Source: Bacteroidota bacterium
GTDB lineage: Bacteria > Bacteroidota > Bacteroidia > JAADEI01
Assembly (NCBI GenBank): GCA_015490475.1
Contig: WFXT01000225.1
Coordinates: forward strand, 1-5,589
Reading direction: 5' to 3'
Length of the DNA: 5,589 bases
The notes beneath the pieces were generated by a model that was not told the origin of the DNA, did not search any database, and was given only the letters and a program-made list of their open reading frames with translations. Made by a program: the position numbers and the translations under genes. Below, one piece after another: positions 1-5,589 of the stretch; position 1 is the stretch's first letter; each line of letters starts with the position of its first letter.

Positions 1-78
1 AAAAAAAACAGTCGCATTGTGATAAGCCTGCCTGTGCAGACCCTTGCAATACTAACATTCTTTTCCCTTTCCGTTTAA
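1..78 (+). CDS. C-terminal tail of an upstream gene (partial, frame uncertain)
   Basis: The first frame is open from the window edge to a TAA at 76-78 and reads as a short basic stretch (KKNSR) followed by about 20 mostly hydrophobic residues (IVISLPVQTLAILTFFSLSV), as in the last membrane helix of a protein. Its codons (for example ACC CTT GCA) resemble those of the real genes downstream. An alternative tail in the third frame stays open to a TGA at 105-107 that overlaps the next start as ATGA; it is Cys-rich (HCDKPACADPC). Only one can be real. I lean to the first frame on codon use and hydrophobicity, but 26 codons are too few to decide. The product cannot be identified. Confidence 0.4.
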   Translation, partial: KKNSRIVISLPVQTLAILTFFSLSV

Positions 79-103
79 TATACTACAAAACGCAGATAGT
101 GAT

Positions 104-337
104 ATGAAGACATGGACATTTCCCGCACTTATTGGGATTGGATTTATTCTTGCTGGATACATTCTTTTTGTGCATCCTGAAATAATTGCTTATATCATTG
201 CAAGTTTGTTTGTTATTATCGGACTTGCTCTTCTGTTTATTGCTTTTACCATGTGGAAGGAATCCAGAGCGTTGCAAAAAATACTGAAGGAACTGGAAGA
301 AGAAACGGAATTTGAAGAAGTTAATGAAGCCAAATAA
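104..337 (+). CDS. small two-helix membrane protein of unknown function, first in the Bat cluster
   Basis: A 77-residue protein. Two hydrophobic segments at about residues 6-23 and 27-48, separated by the short turn HPE, form a probable membrane hairpin. The tail from residue 51 to the end is charged, strongly acidic near its end (LKELEEETEFEEVNEAK) and likely helical. With a short basic N-terminus (MK) and a Trp-Lys-rich edge after helix two, both ends are probably cytoplasmic. The ATG at 104 is the first start of this reading frame before the hydrophobic part and has only a weak purine-rich upstream region. The 3' end overlaps the MoxR gene, which suggests co-translation and a functional link, perhaps membrane recruitment of the ATPase by the acidic tail (inference). 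I do not recognise the family. Codon use and position support a real gene; the reverse-strand ORF over the same bases is a shadow. Confidence 0.75.
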   Translation: MKTWTFPALIGIGFILAGYILFVHPEIIAYIIASLFVIIGLALLFIAFTMWKESRALQKILKELEEETEFEEVNEAK

Positions 338-1361
338 CCGACCTATGAATATGCACGAAGAGTTTTACAACATTGATGCTTCACTAAAAGATATTTCCGA
401 GCGAGTGGAAAGACATGCCGCTTTACTGGATGCTATTCGCAAAGAAATGTCTCGTGTTATTGTGGGACAGGAATATATGGTTGAAAGGCTTTTGATAGCA
501 CTACTCAGCAATGGACATATTCTTCTTGAAGGGATGCCGGGGCTGGCTAAAACCCTTGCCATTAAGACACTTGCACAGACCCTGTCCCTTGATTTCAATA
601 GGATTCAGTTTACGCCCGACTTGCTTCCAGCAGATATAACAGGAACCATGATATATAACCATCAGACAGCGTCATTTATGGTCAAAAAGGGACCTATTTT
701 TGCCAACTTAATCCTTGCAGATGAGATAAATCGTGCTCCCCCGAAGGTGCAATCAGCCCTTCTGGAAGCAATGCAGGAACGTCAAGTTACCATCGGTGAA
801 CAAACATATAAGTTGCCTGAGCCTTTCATGGTTATGGCTACGCAAAACCCTATTGAACAGGAGGGTACTTATCCATTACCCGAAGCACAGGTGGATAGAT
901 TCATGATGAAAGTCATTGTAACATATCCCGACAGGGAGACAGAACGCAAAATTTTACGCCTTAATCTGAAAGGAAGACTTCCAGAAGTGAAGCCAGTATG
1001 CTCAGCATCTGATATAATTGAAATAAGAGAAACTTCCTTTATGATATACATGGACGAGCGTGTTGAAAACTACATTCTGGACATTATTTTTGCCACTCGG
1101 GAACCAGCAGAGTTTGGTCTTGACCATCTGGTGCCCTATATTCAATATGGTGTGTCACCACGAGGAACTATATTCCTTGCGCAGGCGTCTCGGGCAATGG
1201 CACTGCTCAATCACAGACCTTTTGTCCTGCCCGATGACGTAAGGGCAGTGGTAGCGGACGTTCTAAGACACAGAATAGGACTAACATATGAAGCGGAGGC
1301 AGAGAACATAACTTCAGATAAAATAATAGCGGAAATATTACGAAAAATAGAAGTGCCCTGA
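324..1361 (+). CDS. MoxR-family AAA+ ATPase
   Basis: A cytoplasmic AAA+ ATPase of the MoxR class, 345 residues from the ATG at 324, close to the usual family length. Visible motifs, numbered from that ATG: a pre-AAA region with VIVGQE (46-50); Walker A GMPGLAKT (70-77), with the Ala before Lys that is typical of MoxR proteins; Walker B LILADEINRAPPK with D133/E134; sensor 1 ATQNP (N175); an arginine-finger-like LPEAQVDRF (R192); and sensor 2 GVSPRG (R280), followed by the helical lid. MoxR proteins use ATP hydrolysis to remodel or mature partner proteins, often VWA-domain proteins encoded next to them, as here. A TTG at 312 is possible, and ATGs at 345 and 351 also precede the conserved region; 324 is chosen because it is the first ATG, has GAAG-rich sequence upstream, and gives a 14-base overlap with the preceding gene. 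The stop overlaps the likely start of the DUF58 gene. Confidence 0.95.
   Translation: MKPNNRPMNMHEEFYNIDASLKDISERVERHAALLDAIRKEMSRVIVGQEYMVERLLIALLSNGHILLEGMPGLAKTLAIKTLAQTLSLDFNRIQFTPDLLPADITGTMIYNHQTASFMVKKGPIFANLILADEINRAPPKVQSALLEAMQERQVTIGEQTYKLPEPFMVMATQNPIEQEGTYPLPEAQVDRFMMKVIVTYPDRETERKILRLNLKGRLPEVKPVCSASDIIEIRETSFMIYMDERVENYILDIIFATREPAEFGLDHLVPYIQYGVSPRGTIFLAQASRAMALLNHRPFVLPDDVRAVVADVLRHRIGLTYEAEAENITSDKIIAEILRKIEVP
1358..1361 (+). promoter_or_regulatory. CTGA start/stop overlap between MoxR and DUF58 genes
   Basis: The four bases CTGA contain the proposed CTG start of the DUF58 gene and the TGA stop of the MoxR gene (1359-1361), the same geometry as the common ATGA coupling signal. 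A weak AGAAG lies at 1349-1353, only four bases before the CTG. Termination-reinitiation by ribosomes leaving MoxR would explain how a non-ATG start could work. An ATT at 1337 is the main alternative start. The evidence is positional only. Confidence 0.45.
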
Positions 1362-2251
1362 CACTGCAGGAAATACTGAAGAAGGTTCACAGGCTTGAAA
1401 TAACCGCCCGTAGGGCTTCACAACAATATTTAATAGGTAATTGGAAGAGCAGATTTCGAGGGCATGGTATGTCTTTCTCGGAAGTGCGAGCATATTCTTA
1501 TGGCGATGACCCACGACATATAGATTGGAACGTTACTGCCAGAATGGATTATCCTTACGTTAAAGTTTTTGAGGAGGAACGTGAGATGCTCGTAGTTGTT
1601 GTTCTTGACTCTGCCCCGTCAATGCTTTTTGGTTCCACAGAAAAGACTAAAAATGATGTTGCTCTTGAAATCCTTGCAGTCCTTTCTTATTCCGCTCTGC
1701 ACAGTGGAGACCGTGTTTCACTTACCATTCCATTAAAGGATGATGTCTTGTGGGTTCCGCCACGTAAAGGAAAGTCTTCTCTTCCAGTTATTCTCAGGAA
1801 GGCGTTTTTTTCGGACAATCAGCGCGCATCAGGAAAGTTGGATTCTGCTTTATCTGTGGTGAAAGGACGCTTTAAGCATCATGCTGTTGTTATTATTATT
1901 TCCGATTTCTTTGACCTACCAGATGAGAATCTGGTTAAAAATCTTGCACAGACAAAAGAGTTGATATTCATAAGGATTGAAGACCCTATGGAAGCCAATC
2001 TGCCCAAAGCAGGAGTACTGTCCTTGCAAACATTTGATGGAAAGACATTAACAATTGATACGTCTTCTGCCGAAGTCCGAAAGGCTTATGAACGCAAGCG
2101 AAAACAATGGCTTGACCAGTTCTATCAGGTTGTTCAGTCTGCCCGTGCCGACCTTCTGGAAATAAGGACAGACACTAAATATATTCCAGCCCTTGCTCGT
2201 TTATTCGCTATGCGTAAGCGCTCTAACAATGCGTTGAAACTAACAGTATAA
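1358..2251 (+). CDS. DUF58 domain protein with VWA-like fold; probable CTG start
   Basis: A soluble cytoplasmic DUF58 protein, the usual partner of MoxR ATPases; its biochemical role is not established. Numbering from CTG 1358 gives 297 residues. The family N-terminus is clear (EILKKVHRLEITARR at 5-19), followed by FRGHGMSFSEVRAY (33-46), GDDPRHIDWNVTAR (49-62), FEEERE (71-76), the VWA-like first strand ending LDSAPSM (83-89), WVPPRKGKSS near 132-141, and IIISDFFD (D183). The first ATG, at 1469, would remove 37 conserved residues and start within the GMSFSEV motif, so I reject it. Upstream the frame is open only from 1322 and contains no ATG, GTG or TTG; CTG 1358 gives a family-like N-terminus (MTLQEIL) and overlaps the MoxR TGA as CTGA. 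The MIDAS-like signature is degenerate: D84-S-A-P-S88 in place of DxSxS, and a Lys (SGKLDSAL) where a Thr is usual. Gene identity is secure; the exact start is not. Confidence 0.9.
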   Translation: MTLQEILKKVHRLEITARRASQQYLIGNWKSRFRGHGMSFSEVRAYSYGDDPRHIDWNVTARMDYPYVKVFEEEREMLVVVVLDSAPSMLFGSTEKTKNDVALEILAVLSYSALHSGDRVSLTIPLKDDVLWVPPRKGKSSLPVILRKAFFSDNQRASGKLDSALSVVKGRFKHHAVVIIISDFFDLPDENLVKNLAQTKELIFIRIEDPMEANLPKAGVLSLQTFDGKTLTIDTSSAEVRKAYERKRKQWLDQFYQVVQSARADLLEIRTDTKYIPALARLFAMRKRSNNALKLTV

Positions 2252-2260
2252 TTGCACAGT

Positions 2261-3226
2261 ATGGCACGAATCAGACTATGGTTCTTTATGACTATGGCTT
2301 TTTGTGGTTTATTCAATAATAGTGTGTATGCCACAGCACCGATTTCTTATTCCCTGCAACCTGATTCAGTAGTTGTGGGACAACCAGTCTATTTTTCCAT
2401 ATCAATCAATTTGTGGGAGGGTGTCCAGACACAACTTATCCTACCTGAAGATTCTTTCAGACCTTTACATATACTTGAGATCTCTGATACCACGCTTGTT
2501 GTTAATGGAAGGCTTGAAAAAATATACGATATTGCTCTTGCAGGATATGATAGTCTGGATGTTTCCCTTTCCCCTGTTAGAGTAGTGCTTGATTATCCAG
2601 ATGCTGGTGCAGACACCTTTACTATTTCGGGTCTTACTGTGAAAGTGAGGCTTTTGCCTGTAGATACAACGCAGGACATTAAGCCCCCACAACAATTCCC
2701 TGTTGTCCTGACGTGGAAAGACAGGCTTCTAATGTTATGGTATGATTACTGGTATGTCTTGTTGTTACTGTTGTTGCTACTGATTATCATTGCAGGATTT
2801 TTGTTGTGGAAGAATAGGGAGAAAATACCATTTTTGAAACCGTTGTCCCCATATGAAAAAGCGCTTAAGACTCTGGAGAAACTGGAAAAATCTCAATTGC
2901 CAGAAAAAAGGAAATTTAAGGAATTCTATGATACTGTTTCTGATACTCTCAGAAAATATATTGAAGAGGAACTTGGTATACCAGCACTTGAAATGACAAC
3001 ATCTGAAATTAAGGAAAATCTCAGCAAATATTCCTTCAATCAAGAACTTTTTGACGTGTTGCAGGAGGCAGACCTTGTTAAGTTTGCCAGATTGTCTCTG
3101 TCGCCAGCACAGGCTTATATGTTCCTTGCAAAAGCAAAACGAGTTCTTGAAGATATGCACAGAACCATTTCAGAATTAACAGAAAGTAAGCAAAAAGAGT
3201 CTGGCAATGCTTCCTATAGCAAATGA
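2261..3226 (+). CDS. BatD/DUF4381-like membrane protein: signal peptide, beta-rich domain, one TM helix, cytoplasmic helical domain
   Basis: A 321-residue protein from ATG 2261. Residues 1-24 form a signal peptide (MARIR, hydrophobic core, cleavage probably after SVYA). Residues 25-150 are beta-strand-rich and begin like the Ig-like repeats of BatD proteins (YSLQPDSVVVGQPVYFSI), so this part should be periplasmic. A Leu/Ile run at about 165-183 is a transmembrane helix followed by basic KNREK. Residues 195-300 are helical and resemble the cytoplasmic domain of DUF4381/BatD-type proteins, with RKYIEEELGIPALEMTTSEI and the ADLVKFAR motif. A TTG at 2252, directly after the DUF58 stop, is an alternative start adding three residues; the ATG gives the better signal peptide. 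There is no clear Shine-Dalgarno. It occupies the usual slot between DUF58 and batA and may connect cytoplasmic MoxR/DUF58 with the periplasmic VWA domains (inference). The family assignment is by motif resemblance, not a profile match. Confidence 0.85.
   Translation: MARIRLWFFMTMAFCGLFNNSVYATAPISYSLQPDSVVVGQPVYFSISINLWEGVQTQLILPEDSFRPLHILEISDTTLVVNGRLEKIYDIALAGYDSLDVSLSPVRVVLDYPDAGADTFTISGLTVKVRLLPVDTTQDIKPPQQFPVVLTWKDRLLMLWYDYWYVLLLLLLLLIIIAGFLLWKNREKIPFLKPLSPYEKALKTLEKLEKSQLPEKRKFKEFYDTVSDTLRKYIEEELGIPALEMTTSEIKENLSKYSFNQELFDVLQEADLVKFARLSLSPAQAYMFLAKAKRVLEDMHRTISELTESKQKESGNASYSK
3195..3199 (+). promoter_or_regulatory. weak ribosome binding site for batA
   Basis: AAGAG lies seven bases before the ATG at 3207, inside the end of the preceding gene. 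It is one of the few recognisable purine-rich sites in the cluster and supports 3207 over the next in-frame ATG at 3258, which would cut into the first membrane helix. Confidence 0.35.
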
Positions 3227-4208
3227 ACAGTTTTATTTTGATACCTTATTAAAACCCATGTGGACGTATATTACACTTGGCATATCACTTATCGCCTTCC
3301 TATGGCTTATTGTGAGAAAGCGGAGAGGAATTCTTTTTAGCACGGCAAAGTTTTTTGGTTATGCTGGATTGCGTCCCCTTCTCATACCTTTTAGTTTCCT
3401 GTTTCTGTTCATTTCTGCAATAGCACTTTCAATAGCCATTGGAATGCCTGTCAAATTTTCATCTATTGAACAACAATATACTTATGGTGTGGATATTGTT
3501 TTTGTTGTTGACGTGTCCACAAGTATGCTGGCACAGGACTTAAAGCCTGACAGACTGGAAGCAGCCAAACAAGTGGTAGAAGACTTTGTTATGCGGCGCC
3601 ATGGCGACAGATTTGGACTCGTTGCCTTTGCTGGCGATGCCGTCACGTTAATCCCCGTTACTTCTGACAAGCAGTTGCTTATATCGTGGCTTAGAGACCT
3701 GTCCCCTGATTTTATGAGTGATGGAACAGCCATTGGATTGGGTATTGCCACAGCAGTAAACAGACTCAAAGATTCAGAAGCCAGAAGCAAAGTAATCATC
3801 CTGTTGACAGACGGAGAAAACAACACTGGATTTATAAATCCGATTGATGCAGCACAATTGGCTAAGCAATTGGGAATTAAGATATATACCATTGGTGTAG
3901 GGACATACGGCAAGGCACCCTATCCCGTATCAACGCCATTTGGAAAGCAAACAGTTATGGTTGAGGTTAGCATCAACGAAGACCTGCTAAAGGAAATAGC
4001 AAAAATTACAGGTGGGAAGTATTACCGTGCTACAGACAATAGGACTCTCAAAGAGATTTTTGAGGACATAGACAAATTGGAAAAAACAAAACTGGAAACA
4101 CAGGTTTACAGAAAAGAAGAACACGTTCCTGAACCGTTTTTAAAAATAGCCATGTTTGGACTTGTGGCTTTCATATTGCTATATGCCATTGCAAATCCTA
4201 AACCGTAA
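3207..4208 (+). CDS. batA: BatA: membrane-anchored VWA domain protein
   Basis: A 333-residue protein of normal BatA length. Membrane helices lie at about residues 19-36 and 58-79, with the basic loop RKRR between them, and a third at 310-330 near the C-terminus. The VWA domain fills about 95-290. Its MIDAS metal site is complete: DVSTS (D102, S104, S106), T174 in SDGTAIG and D202 in LLTDGENN. The positive-inside rule places the RKRR loop in the cytoplasm and so the VWA domain in the periplasm. Bat proteins were first linked to aerotolerance in Bacteroides and to stress survival elsewhere; the molecular role is unsettled, and metal-dependent protein binding is the likely activity. The start overlaps the upstream gene by 20 bases and batB begins two bases after the stop, indicating coupled translation. 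The similar order of helices and VWA in the next gene marks the two as paralogues. A reverse-strand ORF inside it is a shadow. Confidence 0.94.
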   Translation: MLPIANEQFYFDTLLKPMWTYITLGISLIAFLWLIVRKRRGILFSTAKFFGYAGLRPLLIPFSFLFLFISAIALSIAIGMPVKFSSIEQQYTYGVDIVFVVDVSTSMLAQDLKPDRLEAAKQVVEDFVMRRHGDRFGLVAFAGDAVTLIPVTSDKQLLISWLRDLSPDFMSDGTAIGLGIATAVNRLKDSEARSKVIILLTDGENNTGFINPIDAAQLAKQLGIKIYTIGVGTYGKAPYPVSTPFGKQTVMVEVSINEDLLKEIAKITGGKYYRATDNRTLKEIFEDIDKLEKTKLETQVYRKEEHVPEPFLKIAMFGLVAFILLYAIANPKP

Positions 4209-4210
4209 CT

Positions 4211-5589
4211 ATGGACTGGAAAAATCTGCAATATCTGGAATATGCACTGTTTGCTTTTATTGGTGGCATAATCCTTGTCTTTATACTCTTTGTGCTATAT
4301 CGCAATGCTATCAAAAAACTTGGCAAACATGCACAAAGATTATACAAACACTTGATTCCCTATCGCTCTGTGTGGATAACCCTTCTGGCGGTGTTGTCCC
4401 TTGTTTCACTGATGGTTGCCTTAGCCAGACCACGCATTGGGCTCAAACCCCTTGAGATGAAGGTGGCATCAGGAAATGTTATTATACTTTTTGACGTGTC
4501 CAGAAGTATGCTTGCCACAGATGTGTCCCCGTCCCGTTTTGAACGTGGTCGCATATTTCTGAAAATGCTAATTAACAAACTGGCAGGAAACAACATTGCC
4601 CTTGTCATTTTCGCAGAAGAGGCAACAGTAGTGACGCCCTTAACCTATGATATTAGTGCGGTTCTCGCTTCGCTGGATGCTGTAGATAAGAGCATTATTC
4701 AAGAACAGGGCAGTAAGATAACAAATGCCATTACTAAAGTGGAACATATTGTTAGTATTGACCAGCCAGCACAGATAGTTATTGTTTCAGATGGTGAATT
4801 CCATGAATCAAAGGAAGACGTAGCAAGCACAGTCAGCCAATATAGAAATTGGACATTCTGGACTGTGGGTGTCGGAACAAAGGAGGGAGCCCCCGTCCCC
4901 CGTGGCTTCAACAAAGCGGGTTATCTCAAGCACAACGGGAAGGTAGTTATTTCAAGACTTGATGAGGAAACTCTTAAATTAATAGCAGAGACAGGAAATG
5001 GAAGATATTTTCGCCTTGATAAGGTTGCCCCTGTGGTCAATGCTCTCTCTTCTCTGATTCTTAGAAGGATAAATCCCGACAGTGAGGCAAAGGTGGTGTA
5101 TCTGCAGTATAATGAATGGTATCCGTACATAGCAATGGTGTCACTTGCTCTGTTGATACTGCTTGTCATTATGCCCCGCAGAAGGATTCTTTTATTATTT
5201 GCGTTTGCTTTGCCCTTTATTGCTTCTTCCCAATCAGCAAAAATTTTAACATATAAAGCACGTGAATTTCTTGAAAAGGGAGACACAGCACAGGCACTTT
5301 CATTATATAAACAGGCTCTTGAAAAAGATTCTCTATTTTTGCCTGCTAAAGCAGATTTAGGTTTAATTAAATATGGTCAAGGAGATTATACTTCTGCCCG
5401 AATACAATGGCAGTCAATGCTTCCCATTGTTAAGGATAAGAACCTGAGGTCAAAGTTGTATTACAATATCGGCAATGCGTTTTTGAAAGAGAAGCAAATA
5501 GACAGTGCTATTCATTATTACATAAAGGCGTTAAAATTAAATCCTGAGGATTCTTTAGCACAATACAATCTCTCTTATGCGTTAAAACT
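4211..5589 (+). CDS. batB: BatB-BatC fusion: VWA protein continuing into TPR repeats (3' end outside window)
   Basis: The frame is open from ATG 4211 to the window edge, giving 459 complete codons without a stop. The BatB part has helices at about 12-30 and 54-73 with a basic loop between, a VWA domain at about 88-285 and a third helix at 304-321. MIDAS residues are DVSRS (D95, S97, S99), S168 in QGSKI where Thr is usual, and D194 in VSDGEFHES. After RRR (323-325) comes a second hydrophobic run, 326-341, that looks like a BatC signal peptide (ILLLFAFALPFIASSQS). TPR repeats follow at about 345-378, 379-412 and 415-448, with a further one starting (YNLSYALK). Positive-inside topology puts both the VWA and the TPR parts in the periplasm. 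BatC is usually a separate TPR protein; VWA-TPR fusions also exist in the wider family. The start is two bases after batA, with no Shine-Dalgarno, so reinitiation is likely. Confidence 0.93.
   Translation, partial: MDWKNLQYLEYALFAFIGGIILVFILFVLYRNAIKKLGKHAQRLYKHLIPYRSVWITLLAVLSLVSLMVALARPRIGLKPLEMKVASGNVIILFDVSRSMLATDVSPSRFERGRIFLKMLINKLAGNNIALVIFAEEATVVTPLTYDISAVLASLDAVDKSIIQEQGSKITNAITKVEHIVSIDQPAQIVIVSDGEFHESKEDVASTVSQYRNWTFWTVGVGTKEGAPVPRGFNKAGYLKHNGKVVISRLDEETLKLIAETGNGRYFRLDKVAPVVNALSSLILRRINPDSEAKVVYLQYNEWYPYIAMVSLALLILLVIMPRRRILLLFAFALPFIASSQSAKILTYKAREFLEKGDTAQALSLYKQALEKDSLFLPAKADLGLIKYGQGDYTSARIQWQSMLPIVKDKNLRSKLYYNIGNAFLKEKQIDSAIHYYIKALKLNPEDSLAQYNLSYALK
5171..5589 (+). other. batC: BatC-like segment inside the fusion: retained signal peptide plus TPR repeats, possible internal start
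   Basis: From the in-frame ATG at 5171 (residue 321 of the fusion) the protein reads MPRRRILLLFAFALPFIASS, then Q: a positively charged start, hydrophobic core and small residues before the likely cleavage site. That is the form of a free-standing BatC signal peptide, and TPR repeats follow as in BatC. It may mark the point where separate batB and batC genes became joined, or an internal start producing BatC alone. No Shine-Dalgarno precedes this ATG, so the single fused product is the default reading. In the fusion the segment would act as a fourth membrane helix. The C-terminus is beyond the window. Confidence 0.6.

Noticed and set aside
74..86. TTTAATATACTAC as a -10 promoter element for the operon, with TTGCAA at 44-49 as the -35
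   Set aside because: The spacing between TTGCAA and TATACT is about 29 bases, far too long, and nothing convincing lies at 16-18 bases. The A+T-rich match alone is weak, and part of it may be the end of an upstream gene.
1469..2251. DUF58 gene starting at the first ATG (1469)
   Set aside because: This would remove 37 residues that match the family N-terminus (EILKKVHRLEI to FRGHG) and begin in the middle of a conserved motif.
2755..2800. TTG/CTG-rich tract as a DNA repeat
   Set aside because: It encodes the Leu-rich transmembrane helix with mixed Leu codons (TTG, TTA, CTG, CTA), so protein composition explains it and no exact repeat unit is present.
2777..3160. 127-codon reverse-strand ORF
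   Set aside because: It lies wholly inside the well-supported BatD/DUF4381-like gene; its translation is Cys/Phe-rich and resembles no protein, as expected of an antisense shadow.
3223..3226. ATGA at the end of the BatD-like gene as the batA start signal
   Set aside because: The ATG at 3223 is not in the batA frame; batA starts at 3207 in a different frame.
3482..3913. 143-codon reverse-strand ORF inside batA
   Set aside because: It is antisense to the conserved VWA domain, with Ser/Thr/Pro/Ala-rich composition typical of a shadow and no motif.
4156..4455. 99-codon plus-strand ORF across the batA/batB junction
   Set aside because: It overlaps the conserved C-terminal helix of BatA and the N-terminal helices of BatB in another frame, and its Cys/Trp-rich translation has no domain.
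4921..5286. 121-codon reverse-strand ORF inside the batB-batC gene
   Set aside because: It is antisense to the end of the VWA domain and the linker; no recognisable domain and no independent gene context.

Overview
This window is one tightly packed, all-plus-strand gene cluster of the Bat (Bacteroides aerotolerance) type: a small membrane protein, a MoxR-family AAA+ ATPase, a DUF58 protein, a BatD/DUF4381-like membrane protein, the von Willebrand factor A (VWA) protein BatA, and a BatB VWA protein that continues without a stop into BatC-type TPR repeats. The last gene runs off the right edge. The composition is moderately A+T-rich, Shine-Dalgarno motifs are weak or absent, and the proteins presuppose an inner membrane and a periplasm. 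This fits a Gram-negative bacterium, most plausibly in or near the Bacteroidota/Chlorobiota/Ignavibacteriota group, where this gene order is common. I cannot name a genus from sequence alone.

Layout: positions 1-78 probably hold the last codons of an upstream gene (frame uncertain). 104-337 is a two-helix membrane protein with an acidic tail. 324-1361 is the MoxR ATPase. 1358-2251 is the DUF58 protein; its conserved N-terminus extends upstream of its first ATG and its best start is a CTG overlapping the MoxR stop. 2261-3226 is an exported/membrane protein with a signal peptide, a beta-rich domain, one transmembrane helix and a helical cytoplasmic domain. 3207-4208 is batA. 4211 to the end is a batB-batC fusion. 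No gap exceeds about 25 bases after the upstream gene; most junctions overlap or nearly touch, so the cluster is probably one transcript with translational coupling. I found no promoter or terminator I would defend, no RNA gene, no mobile element and no CRISPR array.

How the parts fit: in MoxR/DUF58/VWA systems, the AAA+ ATPase is thought to act as a chaperone-like remodeller and the VWA proteins to act as metal-dependent (MIDAS) adhesion modules. Topology predicted here by the positive-inside rule puts MoxR and DUF58 in the cytoplasm and the VWA domains of BatA and BatB, plus the TPR repeats, in the periplasm. The 2261-3226 protein spans the membrane with a domain on each side. The role of Bat systems (oxidative or envelope stress tolerance) is taken from the family and is not shown by this sequence.

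Points worth a second look: the DUF58 gene has no ATG/GTG/TTG that keeps its conserved N-terminus; BatB and BatC are fused through what looks like a retained BatC signal peptide, with an in-frame ATG at 5171; and metal-site residues are degenerate in DUF58 and conservatively changed in BatB. The overall system is a known type; I see no evidence for an entirely new one.
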